From: Heliocybe sulcata
Lineage: Eukaryota; Basidiomycota; Agaricomycetes; Gloeophyllales; Gloeophyllaceae
Length of the DNA: 64,000 nucleotides
Direction: 5' to 3'
Assembly: GCA_004369045.1 (NCBI GenBank)
Contig: ML213509.1
Location: 186,001 to 250,000, forward strand
Positions within the stretch are counted from its first letter, which is position 1, and the number at the start of each line of letters is the position of its first letter. Below are positions 1 through 10,739 of this stretch, piece by piece. A program made the position numbers and the translations under genes. The notes under the pieces are model-generated. The model was given only the letters and a program-made list of their open reading frames with translations. It did not search any database and was not told the origin of the DNA.

Positions 1-1062
1 GCTGTTGGAACTTCTGACCTCGCGAAGCTCTGGATCGTACCGCCTGGAATGGGGCTGCGCGAGGTTCAAGCTTGCTGAGGTACATCTCTCTAGTTTCAAG
101 CATACGCTCTACGGGTGGAATATCCTGGACTTCACATTGCTGGAGGTGTCCTGGTCGCTGGGACTGAACAACACTCCTCCCAAAGAGTGACTAGCTGAAG
201 CCAGCTGGTCCGCGGTCTGTGGCCTAAAGTTTAGGTGTCCATTACTGCAGACTATCTGTCGCCTCCGTCCAAGAAGTAATTCTCTGTCCGCCTGCATCTT
301 AGGTACCAACCTCAGGAAATCTTGGCGCGTACGCTCGACATGGTGGTGGTCCTCGTACGAAGCCCGAGGCCGATGAGAAGCATCTCGGGGAATTGAACAA
401 CTGTTCATGGCTCTTGTTCCCGAATGGGATGGGATTACCCTCGACAGTTCCCCGAGTGGCATGCAGGACGTGCCTTCCTCGGACCCGAGAGTATAATGAA
501 TTCAACCGGGCGGGCGTCATCCAGCAATTCGTCGGCGCCTGCTGCTCGCTCGGGCACGATGGAACCTTCACGGCCGAGGTCACCTGTGGTTGGGCGTAGC
601 GTCAGCGAGATCTGGCTGGTTGCGTATGGTAAGACTTTGCGTCTTCGATGCCAAACTCAGGTACATTGGACAGCCCAGTTACTTTCTGCGACATGTCACA
701 TGTTCTTTAGGTTTTGTCGTAAGTACAAATGTTAGAAAGGTGCTGTGGTCGTCAGTGCTGCACATCCGACGCTTGCCCGAGATTCAGTGATCGAAAGACT
801 AAAATCACCTTAAATTCGGAACCGTGCAGTATGAGGCCAGCCATATATCCGGGATTTGCCCGGAAACGCAGGGCGCCTCGTGACGTGCGCAGGACATGCG
901 CCCCGGGCATTGCAAGCAACGAGCAGAGAGCATAAACAGAGGGTGCGAACTGAGGCAATTGATGCCGTGTTTGAAATGGCGTGAAATCGATCCGGCGTCG
1001 CTTAGAGTGTCTACCCCGCATTGTCCCCCGCACCGACGACGACCTGCTCGCTATTCGTGGCG
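1..1062. other. Gene-free or unrecognised 5' stretch
   Basis: No recognisable protein is encoded here on either strand. Short open stretches exist, for example a Ser/Pro-rich one around 424-735 on the plus strand, but none shows a family motif or a convincing chain of splice sites. The last 100 bases or so are probably promoter and 5' leader of the zinc-cluster gene that starts at 1063. Confidence 0.5.
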
Positions 1063-3851
1063 ATGCCCGTGGCCCGTCTTAAGAAAGAGGCCGAATCGGC
1101 GTCCCTGTCTTCCGACGACGGCGCTCCAAAGAAACACACCGCCGAAAACAGCAAGATCAAGCGAAAGTAAGTCAGCGTCCTCTCCTCCGACCTTTCCCCG
1201 CGTCCGCCCTTCCTGCCGCCGCGAGCTCGTCTGTCTCGAGCCGCCCCTGCTGCTTGGAGTCGCCTGCATGTTATGCGTCCTCTACCCGCTCCTCTCCTAG
1301 CTGCTGACCGCGATGAACCCAAACAGGCGCCAGTCGCAGAGTAAGCTTTACCCGCCTGGACAGCGCGAGTGTTGACGCCGTTGCAGGTTGTGACGCGTGC
1401 AGAGCCCGCAAGGTGCGGTGTGCTCGCGAGAACCCAGAGGACCAGAGCCAGCCATGCAAGCACTGCGTCGCCCTCGGCATCCCATGCACGTACGAGTACC
1501 AGCCGAAGAAACGAGGGCCTCCTAATCTGTGAGCGCGGTGGCGACTCGTCCGCGCCCGAATGCTGATATAGTGTCAACAGATACTTGCGTCGTCTCCAGG
1601 AGGCGGCGGCGGCGGCAGCGGCTGGGAAGTCGGAGAGCAAAAGCGATGAAATGTCAGTGTCCCCCATATCTGCGCAGATGAGCCCCCCGCGGTCCGCCAT
1701 CTCGCCCTCCAATACCGGTCCATCGTCTTTCCTCGACCCGTCGCTGTCGTCCATGCCCTCAGGTGCACTGGGTGCGCGGTACCCCATCTCCGCAGACTCT
1801 TTCCACTCCCAGTTCCTCAACATGTCCGGGCTGCCCTCCCCAACCTACGGCCCGCCGAGATCACCCCTCAGCGAAGACGGTCTCTTCTCGCCAACAGATC
1901 AACAGAGCACGTATCCATTACACAACTGGTCGTACAAGCAGTATCCGCAAAACATCCCGCCCCCAAGCGCCCTCGTACCTCTATCGTACTATTATCGACC
2001 GCACCGGCTGGAAGACATTGCTCCGCGGGAGACGGTCTCGCTCATTATCGCGCTCTTCTTTGACTTTGTCTACCCGCTCACGCCATGCGTCCACAAGCCC
2101 TCTTTCATGACGGATCTGCACACCCACCGCGAGGAAAGAGACCCGCTCTTTTTTGCGTTGGTTATGAGCACTATCGCGTCTACTCTGGTGCAGGTTCCCA
2201 GGTCCTACGTCCCCATGGAACGGTCAGCCGTTAGAAAGCTGGCCCAGAACTGCCACGAAGCCAGCAGGCAAATATCAGTTGCGTCATATGACCCGCCCTC
2301 TTCCATTCATGCGGTAATTCGATACTTGTGAGTCACCCCCAGTCTTTGCCAATTAGATGCCATGCCAACGTCTCTTTGCAGTGACTGTGTGTACCACTTT
2401 TGCGAGGGCCACGACGCGACGTCCCACGCCGCCTTTGGGGAGGCAGCACACATCGCCGTCACTCTACGTATGCACGAAGAGGCGTCCTACGAAGGCCTCG
2501 ACCCCATTGAGTGCGAAGTCCGCCGCAGAACGTTCTGGTTGCTCTTTGGAGGTGAGCTATAAAAAACACGGTTCTTCAAATGCGGCTGAATGAATTTTTT
2601 CCAGCGGACAAGTCCATGTCGATCCTGCTGGGCAGGCCCATTTGCCTGCGGGACGAAGACTGCACGGTGCACTTCCCGAAGGAGCTCGACGATGAATAGT
2701 AGGTACCCAGTTCGCTCGGAGAAGCCATTCATTTCAACTCAGAGTTGCACAAGTCGCATTATTACTGACACACCCCACCCAGCATCAGCTCGACTGCCTA
2801 TCTGGGCCAACCGCCTGGCAAAACCGCTGTGGTGGCCGGACTGAATTATATTTCGCGGATATTCGCGCTGCTGGGGGAGATCCTCGTGCGCATCCGGGTG
2901 GACAAGCGGTCGCCTCCCCAAGGGCAGTTTGCGACGGCGCGGCTGGAGGAGGTGCAGACGCTGCATGCGCGGATTATCTCGGCGCTCGTGCACGCGCCGG
3001 AGCCGCTGCAGCTCAAGCGCGCGCACCCGCAGAACCAGAGTGTGCCGAAGGACTTTGGGGGCGCGGGGTTCCGGCAGGCGACGTTTGCAGAGGTCAAGGA
3101 CTTTTTCGACAATCCGAACGCGTCGCGTGCGAATGCGTCGAACCCGTTCTTGGTGATGCAGGCGAATTTATACGTGACACAGGTGCGCCGTGCTGCTGGA
3201 TGACCTTGGTTAAATTTATTAACGGAGGTGGTGCAGCAACTCGTGCGGTTTGTGATTGAGCAGTATCGGGACGAGCTGCTGACGTCGCTGCATGGGGGCG
3301 TGGACGAGCAGCGCATGGCGGAGGAACGGGAGGCTGTGGCGAGCGAGCTGCTGAACATTCTGCATAGGTGAGGATCGCCCCCTTCGGGCCGTCGAAGGTC
3401 GCTGACGCTCCTTGCGAAGCATCCCTATTCAGTCGATTGCCACGAACGGACCGTCGCTCGTGGGTCACGCTTTCTATTATTATAATTATCTCCGACGAGG
3501 CTGATGTTCTCCGCCGCAGGTGCACAAGGTCCGCTTTGTGGCGTCCACGCTGCTGGACGCGGTCAGGAAGGCCGAGACTGCACCCGCGTCCGCGGCACGG
3601 GCGCACGCTTACCTATGTACGGCCCCTTCTTTTTTGCTCCCGCGCACATGCCATTGATGTTCGACGCTCACCAGGGGACTTTCTTTCCATTCTGTCAGAG
3701 ATTGAGAGGAATTATTTGTGAGTGTCTTGATGATTGGTGGCTGCCTTTTGTTCCTTTGCCTTTCCGTTTGTGTGACTGACTTACTGATCACGCTAGGCTG
3801 GATGATGACAGGGATGGGACGTCAAGCGATGGACTACTCGTGCCTCCCTAG
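1063..3851 (+). CDS. Zn2Cys6 fungal-specific transcription factor
   Basis: Nuclear DNA-binding regulator of the Gal4-type binuclear zinc-cluster class. The ATG at 1063 opens a short basic exon; introns follow at about 1167-1325 and 1341-1385, and the next exon carries the cluster with all six cysteines: CDACRARKVRC, then CKHC and a final Cys in GIPC. A basic linker (KKRGPPNL) and an Ala/Ser-rich low-complexity part follow. From about 1980 comes the fungal_trans regulatory domain (PF04082 type), with a characteristic stretch around FDFVYPLTPCVHKPSF, continued through several short exons to about 3200. The last two introns were read at about 3605-3673 and 3718-3796, giving a tail ending LLVPP and a stop at 3849-3851. 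The target pathway cannot be told from sequence. The gene looks intact. Confidence 0.85.
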
Positions 3852-4115
3852 ATTGAGTTAATACCGGACTGAACCGTATTTAAAGGCAAGATCTGTTCAC
3901 GATTTATCCACGTTGTCCTGGTTCGTTCTTTAGGAGACGTTGTAAATGTTAAAGAACTATTCGTGTATGTTTTAGTATGTGATTTGTAGCATTTCGACGT
4001 TCATGCTTTCACTGCCATCTTGTTTCGTGCATGGGGAGTGAGCCACAATCTCGGCGTATGCCGTAGACGTGCTTCGCGTACGACTTTCGGAAGCAGTTCA
4101 ACCTGATATTATTCC

Positions 4116-5737
4116 ATGGGTGCCGGATACTCGACCTCGCAAGACCAGCCTCCTGCCAGAGCTCTCCATGTCTTGCGCGTTACCCCAGCCTCGCCAGCCT
4201 CGGAAACAAACATCGAGCCCTTTTTCGATTTCGTGGTCGGCTTCGAAGGGGACAGTTTCAATGCTGGCAAGAGCATCGACGCGTCCGAGCTCGAACAGAT
4301 AGTAGAGAGCCACGAGAACCGCGCGCTCAATCTCGTTGTGTGGAACAGCAAGAACAGGGATACAAGAGGTAAGCGAGCTCGCTGTCATATCGGCCATGAC
4401 CTGTGGAAGAGACGTTTCAGCGTGATGCGTATTAGTTGTCGCGATTATCCCGTCGAGAGCGTGGGCGGTGCCCACGACGAGTGTCCCGAACCCGAAGGAG
4501 CCCGAGCCGGAGAGCAAGCCCTCGTTGCTGGGCTTGAGCATGCGGATGTGTGAGCCCGAATATTCGCTGGACAACGTCTGGCATGTGCTGGACGTCCTGG
4601 AGGGCAGTCCGGCCGAGGACGCGGGGCTGGTCCCGTACGGAGACTGGATCATAGGATGGTCTGGCGGCGTGCTCAGTGCCGAGAACGACTTTTATGAAGT
4701 GGTCGAGTCGGTGCGCATATACCGTCTTTCTTGGAACTGTCTGCTTACGGTCGCTCTCTGCAGCACATCGACAAGCCCCTGCGCGTATACGTGTATTCGC
4801 ACGACTTTGAGTACGTGGTACCCCATAGGTGCGGATGAAGAGCTCTCTGACCTGGGTTGCAGCACAATCCGCGAAGTCGTCCTGGTGCCCAACCGCCAAT
4901 GGGGCGGCGAAGGCCTCCTCGGCTGTGTATTCGGGTACGTGCGCGAAGCATCTTCCCCCAAATACCAGTCACTGACATCCCATATGCACCAGTTTCGGTC
5001 TGTTGCACCGCATCCCCGCGCAGCCAGCAGACCGCGAGCCGGGGTCCATCCCTCCAGAGCTCCGCGAGGACGACGAAGACTTTGAGGAGCAGACTCTGTT
5101 CGTCCCTGCAGAGGTCCCAGTCCCGCAGCCCGGCACGCCGGACGAACATCACTTTACTTTCCCTCAGAATCCCGGCCACGACTGGGAGGATGTCCACGAT
5201 GGCGAGGGGCACGACCACCATGCTCACGATCACGATCACGATCACGGGCACGACCACGACCACGCTCATCACTCTCATTCCCCTCCGTATGAGCACGCAC
5301 ATCCCGAATCCGTCTCCCCAGCACCTGCACAAACACCCCCAGTCCGTCCCGCCTCCCACACTCACTCTGTCAGCCCAGGCCCAGAACGCAGCTCCACGCC
5401 CACACCCGGCAGCCGCCCTTTCGGCTCGCTCGTCAACGGTACTTCGTCCTCGCGAACCTCGTAAGCTCTCCGCTCATCTCTCCCTTCTCCCGAAGGTATC
5501 GGCAGCATGAACATCAACGCAGGGAGGTTCGGGCCACCGCCTCCGAACTTGGAGCGTAGTCTCTCTTCGGGGTCGGCGATGAGCAGCAGCTCGACGTTCG
5601 GCTTGGTGAAAGATCCGGCCGCGGCGGTAGACGAAAAAGAATCGGAGTCGTATGACGACAGCGCAACCAGCGTGGTCGGTACTGAGACGTCTGATGATGA
5701 GACGGCCTCGCAAGGGAGCTTGACGAGTGTCGATTGA
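4116..5737 (+). CDS. GRASP55/65-type Golgi reassembly stacking protein
   Basis: Peripheral Golgi membrane protein of the GRASP/Grh1 family, which tethers cisternae and takes part in conventional and unconventional secretion. The ATG at 4116 gives MGAGYS; the Gly at position 2 fits N-myristoylation. Two PDZ-like GRASP domains follow: the first contains FFDFVVGFEGDSFN (exon 4116 to about 4370) and the second contains GLSMRMCEPEY, then VLEGSPAEDAGL and DWIIGWSGG (about 4452-4711), continuing through small exons past VLVPNRQWGGEG and LGCVFG. The tail, from about 5000, is acidic and proline-rich and includes a striking His/Asp tract (5209-5280). After a last intron near 5463-5509 the protein ends in a Ser/Asp/Glu-rich segment. 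Length is about 440 residues, within the fungal range. No breaks are seen. Confidence 0.92.
5209..5280 (+). repeat. His-Asp codon repeat in GRASP tail
   Basis: A run of CAC/CAT and GAC/GAT codons encodes alternating His and Asp (repeated HD units) inside the disordered C-terminal part of the GRASP gene. The period is 6 bases, so it can expand by slippage without shifting the frame. Confidence 0.9.
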
Positions 5738-5925
5738 GTTCTTTGCGGTCTTCTACTGGTTTTGGTATTGGACAGGCTGGCCGGTTCATACGGTAGCCCT
5801 TCAGCTTTATCAATGACTCATACAACTCGATCCCAGTGTAGTACAGGTACAGCAAGTACATCGATCATAATACAGTGGCATGCTTCATTGGTCCAATTTG
5901 TTAGTACTAATATGCAAAGGCAGGC

Positions 5926-8386
5926 TCAATTGGATCCTGCCGCACTCTGGCTTTCCGAATTCTCCGGCACCGGCGGTTTGTACTCCAGATTCGTAATAAT
6001 GAGGGGCCACACTGAATTATGACCAGACAACGTGGTGGATCAGTACATGCTCTCAAAATACATCGACTGGAAGTGGACTGACCTTCTTCGAACCCTGGAT
6101 GCCTGCCCGCCCGTATCTGTGGCCACAGATTCCGCATTGCATCGGATGTGCGGATCTCGCCCCAGTGTTCCAGGAAGAACTGCATCTGCACCTTGCGCAC
6201 GTCGTCGAAGGTGGTGGAGAACGAAGAGAACATCTCGTAGGGCACGTTCTGGACTGTGAGGCTCTTGACGATGTACTGCCAACAGACGAGGGTTAGCGCA
6301 CAATACTGGCGATGAGGGAGGCACGCACTTGGAAGGCACGTTCTTTGAGTGCGCGAAGGTCCAGCTCTGATATATACAGTAAGGACTCGGCAGTGCGGAT
6401 GAAGGGAAAGTAAGCGCGCACTATCAGCGAGCCTGTACACCGCCTTCGCCGAGCACGGCGTCGGCTGTCCGGGATGCTTTCTCTGCCAGTCTCGAACCCA
6501 GTCCTTCCTCGACGCAGGCGCGGAAGAGACTGTATGGGTCTCCACAGGCGCATTCGAGCGCACATTGGCGTTGTTGGTGCTGTCCGAGCCGCTTTGGGCG
6601 GTCGTGGAGGGCTGTCCCGGGTCAGCCGGGGAGAGGAAGGAGGACGCGGGCGGGGCGAATGTTATACAATCTGTGTAGATCTAATCATGATAGCGTCAAA
6701 GAGAGATACTGAGAGCGCAAAGGCGGAGCGACGGACGTAGTAGAGCACCGCGAAGTAGGTGTTGTAGGCAACGTCCCGGACGACAACGCGCATCTTACTC
6801 GGTCCCGGGACGCTTTCGGTCTCGGGTGAGGCAGCTTCGACTTGCATGGTGGGAGTTCTGGGGCTCGACGGGTGCACGAGCTTGGCGCGGACGTTCCGTT
6901 CGCTGGGCTCAGTCTGGTCGACGTCCTGCCAGTCTTCGCTCGCAGAGGTCACTTCGCCGCTGGCCGTGCCCATGGGAACATCTTCTGACTCTGCTGGCTG
7001 CTCGTTCTCCGGCGGGGGAGTGACGCCTCGGGGGTGCCGGTCGTCGGGTTCCATGTCCGCGTCTCTGTCCAAGGCGTCCCCGGCGTCGTCGTCATCGTCG
7101 TCCGAGTCTTCAGGATCGCGGTCCTCCCAGATGTCGGAGGAATCCTGGTCCGTTTGCATCACTGACATTGTAGGTCGTTGCTGCTCGGATACAGCTTCTG
7201 CGAACCCGGAGCTGAACACTGTTTGTTGTTTAGCCCTCCATTTGCCTTTCGCGCAAACCAGAGTCTCGAGTACTCACTCATGTCGAAATAATCCGCCCTC
7301 CTCAGTAACCTCTTGCTCGCATATATCGTCCGTTCCTCCCGCCTCCCTCGCCGGGGCCTGCTGATCAGGAACTCCACGTCCGAGTAGAGTGGGTCATTGA
7401 GCAGGCCACCGACGGAGTCGAGTAGGCCTCGGGGGACTTTCGCTAAGTGGGCGGGTGGCGCGGGGGAAGGCGCGGTAGGGGAGGAGGTTATGGTGCAGAT
7501 AATGACGAAGGCGTCTTGCGAGCGGACCGCATTGGAGAGGTAGTAGACGGTGTCACGGCGGGCGAACTGGGCCCTACATGAACGGATACAGTAAGATAGA
7601 ATCCTATAACAGCGGAAGCTAGTCTTACCATCCCCAGTTCGCGGTCTAAGCGGATGTATGCATATGTCGGTGACAGAGATGAAATCGCAAGATGAGGGCG
7701 CACCTTCCATGAAAAAGAATGGTCGTGTGCCTCCTTCGCGTTGAACATCACCATCTTCGCTAGACTAGTGAGCGCATACAGTTGAGCATGCGGTAGTCAC
7801 TTCGAAGGCGACTTACTTCCGAAGCTCGAAAGAGAAGCGGAAGCGACCTTCACGAACCCATCTGCGACAATAGAGCTCAGTTTAGCAGGTAACCCGAGCG
7901 GATTATCTGGACTGAATCTACCTTCCGTGAGACGAGCTTTCCTTCTCTTCCTGGGTGGGCTACGGATGTCCATCAGCTGTCATTGATGGCAGATGGGGGA
8001 CAAAGCAGGAAAGGACGATACCTCACAGCACAGATACAGACTGACATAGCCGCTCTCTCCGCCCGAAGACGTTCCAGAGTTGGCGTAGAACAGAATCTAT
8101 CAATCACGTGTTATGAGCCTGATTAACAGCTTACAGTATCTAGTCACAAGCACTGACCTGCCAGCGACCTCCTCCAAACTTGGCAGACTTGGTCACCTTC
8201 GACTTGGAGTCTCCCTTACTGATTGGTACCATGAGGATTTCCCGGTTAATAATGAATCGTGCTGTCCTGTGCAGTTGACCGTCGGACAGACCTGGACTCG
8301 AAGATGTTCTTCAATCCCTTCAGAGTCCATTCGAATTTGACCGTCTGGCTCTCCTGATACTCGGCAGGGTCTTCGCTGGTCGACAT
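5926..8386 (-). CDS. MATH-like/BTB (POZ) domain protein
   Basis: Likely substrate adaptor of a Cullin-3 ubiquitin ligase, by analogy with MATH-BTB proteins; only the fold is visible, not the substrate. The ATG is at 8384-8386 (MSTSEDPAEY). The N-terminal part, spread over about five short exons (8386 to about 7500), contains FEWTLKGL and ILFYANSGTSSGG...YVSLYL, which resembles a MATH domain. The BTB region (about 7470-7270) contains DPLYSDVEFLISRP and a conserved hydrophobic core, interrupted by an intron. A long acidic, disordered insert (about 7200-6800, rich in Asp, Glu and Pro) splits the BTB from a helical C-terminal part (PYEMFSSFSTTFDDV, about 6290-6080). The last intron (about 6084-6006) leads to a short exon ending AAGSN and a stop at 5926-5928. 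Agaricomycetes carry many genes of this layout. Intact as read. Confidence 0.8.
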
Positions 8387-8764
8387 GTTTGAAGCAGTCG
8401 CTTGCGGTGCGTGTAATCTTGCGACTTCGCTTCAAGAGTTATAGGCCTAGGGGTAAGAAGAGATCGCGGGGTGTGTCACTGCGTCACGCAACCTGTCTCC
8501 AAGGGTCATGTGACAAAACGTGACCCATTCGCCTTGACTGCGTGCCACAACATGGGCCGCTCGCCTTTGAATTTGACCCTCCCTGTGGGCACAGTATTGG
8601 TACTATTGTGCTGGGTTCTCCGTACTAGAAGGCTAAAAACGCAACCGCGCACTCGAGCTACCTGGAGCATCCCTGTGCGTACTATCTTCGCTCTTAAGCT
8701 TAAGCGCTCACGTCCCCAATCGGAGGTGCATGTAGTCAGGCACGTGCAGAAGGCAGGGTATTAC
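8387..8764. promoter_or_regulatory. Upstream region of the BTB gene with clustered GTGAC motifs
   Basis: Holds no gene. It contains an imperfect inverted repeat, GGGTCA...TGACCC, at 8503-8526 with an internal GTGAC, and a GCGTCACGC at 8481-8489. These resemble the elements in front of copies A, B and C of the uncharacterised family. Whether they regulate the BTB gene or are left over from a lost family copy is unknown. Confidence 0.35.
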
Positions 8765-9150
8765 ACTCCTCCTCGCAGCCTTCCTCTACTGCGAAGGTGT
8801 CTCGGAGAAGCAAGGCCGCTCTGTTCTGCTCTACCTTCGGATGGTCAAGAACAAGCAGCGCTTCGCGTTACGAGGCCGCATGAGGTAGAATGTCAACGTG
8901 CTGCAGTACCTGTCGAATGTGCAGATACACCAGCAGCTTCTAGAACATGCAGAGGCGCTCCCCTGTCAAGACCGCCATCTGCTTCATCCCGAAGGCCATC
9001 GCGGACTCTGTCAGCCACGTCTCCGCAGGTTGGATCATCGAGTACATTCTAGAGCTAAAGTCCCAGCTTAATATCGGGCCGAGCGTCAAGATGCAAGGTA
9101 ACAAACAGCCGTATATTCCGCCAACCATGAAAGGCCTGACTTTTGGCAGG
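8765..9150 (+). pseudogene. Decayed fragment of the drug:H+ antiporter gene
   Basis: This stretch matches, in opposite orientation, the middle of the antiporter gene at 22430-24569. Shared words include the DNA for SEK...KNKQ (about 8800-8860), LQYLS (about 8897-8915), and the frame around SPVKTAI.FIP.AIADS...GWIIEYI (about 8956-9050), which is close to the intact copy's SPVKTAIRFIPEAIADF. The fragment lacks both ends of the gene and part of an intron, and the frame is broken several times, so it cannot encode a transporter. It lies just downstream of family copy A, as the intact antiporter lies downstream of copy C. Confidence 0.8.
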
Positions 9151-9180
9151 TGCTTCATTGAGCTGCAGTGGATCAAAATA

Positions 9181-9405
9181 TTATAGGCGAAGATGATGAT
9201 TTCTGTAATTTACAAATATGTAGGCTCGACGGTGGAGACTGTAGTTATAATGCGGCGCACGGTCACGATCCACGTGAACTGGGTCTAGTTTCCGTCGTCG
9301 GTCCCTCGACAAAAGCATAATAACAAACACTAGAGCGAGGACGACGGTGAGTGCCAGCTCATGAGTTGACTCTTCGACAGGCTCAACGTGCTTGGCCAGC
9401 CTCAT
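9181..9405 (-). other. Out-of-frame membrane-helix tail downstream of copy A
   Basis: Minus-strand open stretch overlapping the end of copy A in another frame. It reads HELALTVVLALVFVIMLLS followed by a basic segment (RDRRRK). The same hydrophobic segment is found after the stop codons of copies B and C with conservative changes only. It looks like a single C-terminal membrane anchor, perhaps a third exon or a lost extension of the family. Confidence 0.45.
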
Positions 9406-10613
9406 TATCGAACAGAATAGTTAGCGCTTTCGCCGACGAGCCACGCCGAGGCTGGTCGACGTCCACTGACCAACGGACCCAAGAGCGCTGGGCTGTCCGT
9501 GTCATAAGCAGGCTGCCCTCCTTGGGTTCTAGGGGTTTGTAGGCGTCATCAATACCCTCTTTTTTTGTCAATTCGAAGATTTCGACGATACGGAGTACAA
9601 CGGTTCGGGTGCCCTTGTGCTCTGGTAGTGTCGAGCGTTCGAACTGAACCACAGCTCGCCCTGATGGTTATAGGGCTTCTCGTGAGTATCGAAAGAGAAG
9701 GATAGCTGTAGCAACGTACCTGTAAACGGCGTGTAATTGACTATCCGGGTGCTTCCTGATTCGCGGACCTGGACCGAAAACAGGCGCTGCAGGTAAAGCA
9801 CCTCTCGTGCCGACCTTCCTATAACCCAGACAGGCATAAAGAGTTCCCGGAAATTCACAAGAAATCTCTGCCCGAACTTCCAAATGAGAAGGCTACCGGT
9901 GCCTGGATGGACAATTCTTGCCCCCTGGAGGGCAGACACGTTCAGGGCAGTATCCAGGACCTTCGCTGTTACGATCATCTCAGAGAGCAAATGTGCGCGA
10001 AGCCCAGCGTACTTTGACCCCCGAGCAATTTCGAAGAGCGATATGTTCCAAATTCCGCCATCTGGCAGCTTCAATCGCGCCCATTTGGAAAGGTAGCCGG
10101 GTCGGATGATGTCGTGATGCGAAAGCGGACCTGCCCTGATATAGGCGGTGCATCAGCTTCAAGATGCCAGTAGAGGAAACCATGAGAGTCCAGAGGGAAT
10201 GGTATATACACATGAGCACCTGCGTGCCGATAGCGCATGGAAAAGCCAGGTTCTTCAGGTACCACTAGAAAGCGCACAGATCTCCATCGTTGCCCAGCAA
10301 CATCAACAAAGTCTTCGGCAGCCAGACGTGTCTGCTTCAGTGTACGCAACAGCAGAGCTGAGGGTCTCCGGCGCCCGCCGGCAGCGGTAGCAGGAGTGTC
10401 GGACTTGGGAATATGATGTTTGTCTTGATAGAGGAGCACTTTCGCCGAGGATGCGCACCGCTTCTGCAGAAACGTATTGCATGTGGATGGGAGGTAGGCT
10501 AATGACCTGTTCTGGCAGCCTGCAACATAGAAGAGATGCTTGCTGTCGCGAACGTTTCTCCAATGACGAAGTCTCAGCTTCGAGGCGCTGATTATGCTGT
10601 ACAAAGACGCCAT
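9383..10613 (-). pseudogene. Copy A of the uncharacterised A/B/C family, one frameshift
   Basis: Homologous over its full length to copies B (17808-19048) and C (20504-21761). The ATG is at 10611-10613 (MASLYSIIS). One intron is read at 9661-9719 with a canonical GTACGT donor; exon 2 runs 9660-9383 and ends LFDNEAGQAR. Conserved family words are present: HGFLYWHL, SSDPATFPNGRD, WNISLFEIAR, GSLLIWKFGQ, TVVLRIV and ALTILFDNEA. Near 10072 one base is missing relative to B and C (GATTGAAGCTG against GACTTGCAGCTG), which gives an immediate in-frame TGA. The exon total is 1172 nt, one short of a multiple of three, which supports a single deletion. The rest of the frame is clean, so the loss is recent or could be a sequencing error. 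Function unknown; see copy B. Confidence 0.85.
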
Positions 10614-10647
10614 CTCATAGAGACTTCCAGTCAGAAAATGAGTACAG

Positions 10648-10734
10648 CCTTATAGTGGGCGATACCTACCGGCTCAGAAGGCTTTTCAAAGTTCCAAGCA
10701 ACTTGTCTGGTCGGTTTGTCACGGACGCGTGACG
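10648..10734 (-). promoter_or_regulatory. Copy A promoter: TATA-like box and palindrome
   Basis: On the minus strand, CTATAAGGCTGTACTC (TATA core 10648-10654) lies about 40 nt upstream of the ATG, and the near-palindrome CGTCACGCGTCCGTGACAAA (10715-10734) lies about 100 nt upstream. The second element is identical over 20 bases to the one upstream of copy C and related to that upstream of copy B. Confidence 0.6.
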
Positions 10735-10739
10735 TGGAG

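Noticed and set aside
1011-1823. Minus-strand open frame of 270 codons
   Set aside because: Antisense shadow of the zinc-cluster gene; composition is low-complexity Arg/Gly/Ser and it crosses real introns of the plus-strand gene.
5003-5464. His/Asp tract read as a separate metal-binding gene
   Set aside because: It is in frame with, and spliced to, the GRASP domains upstream, so it is the tail of that protein.
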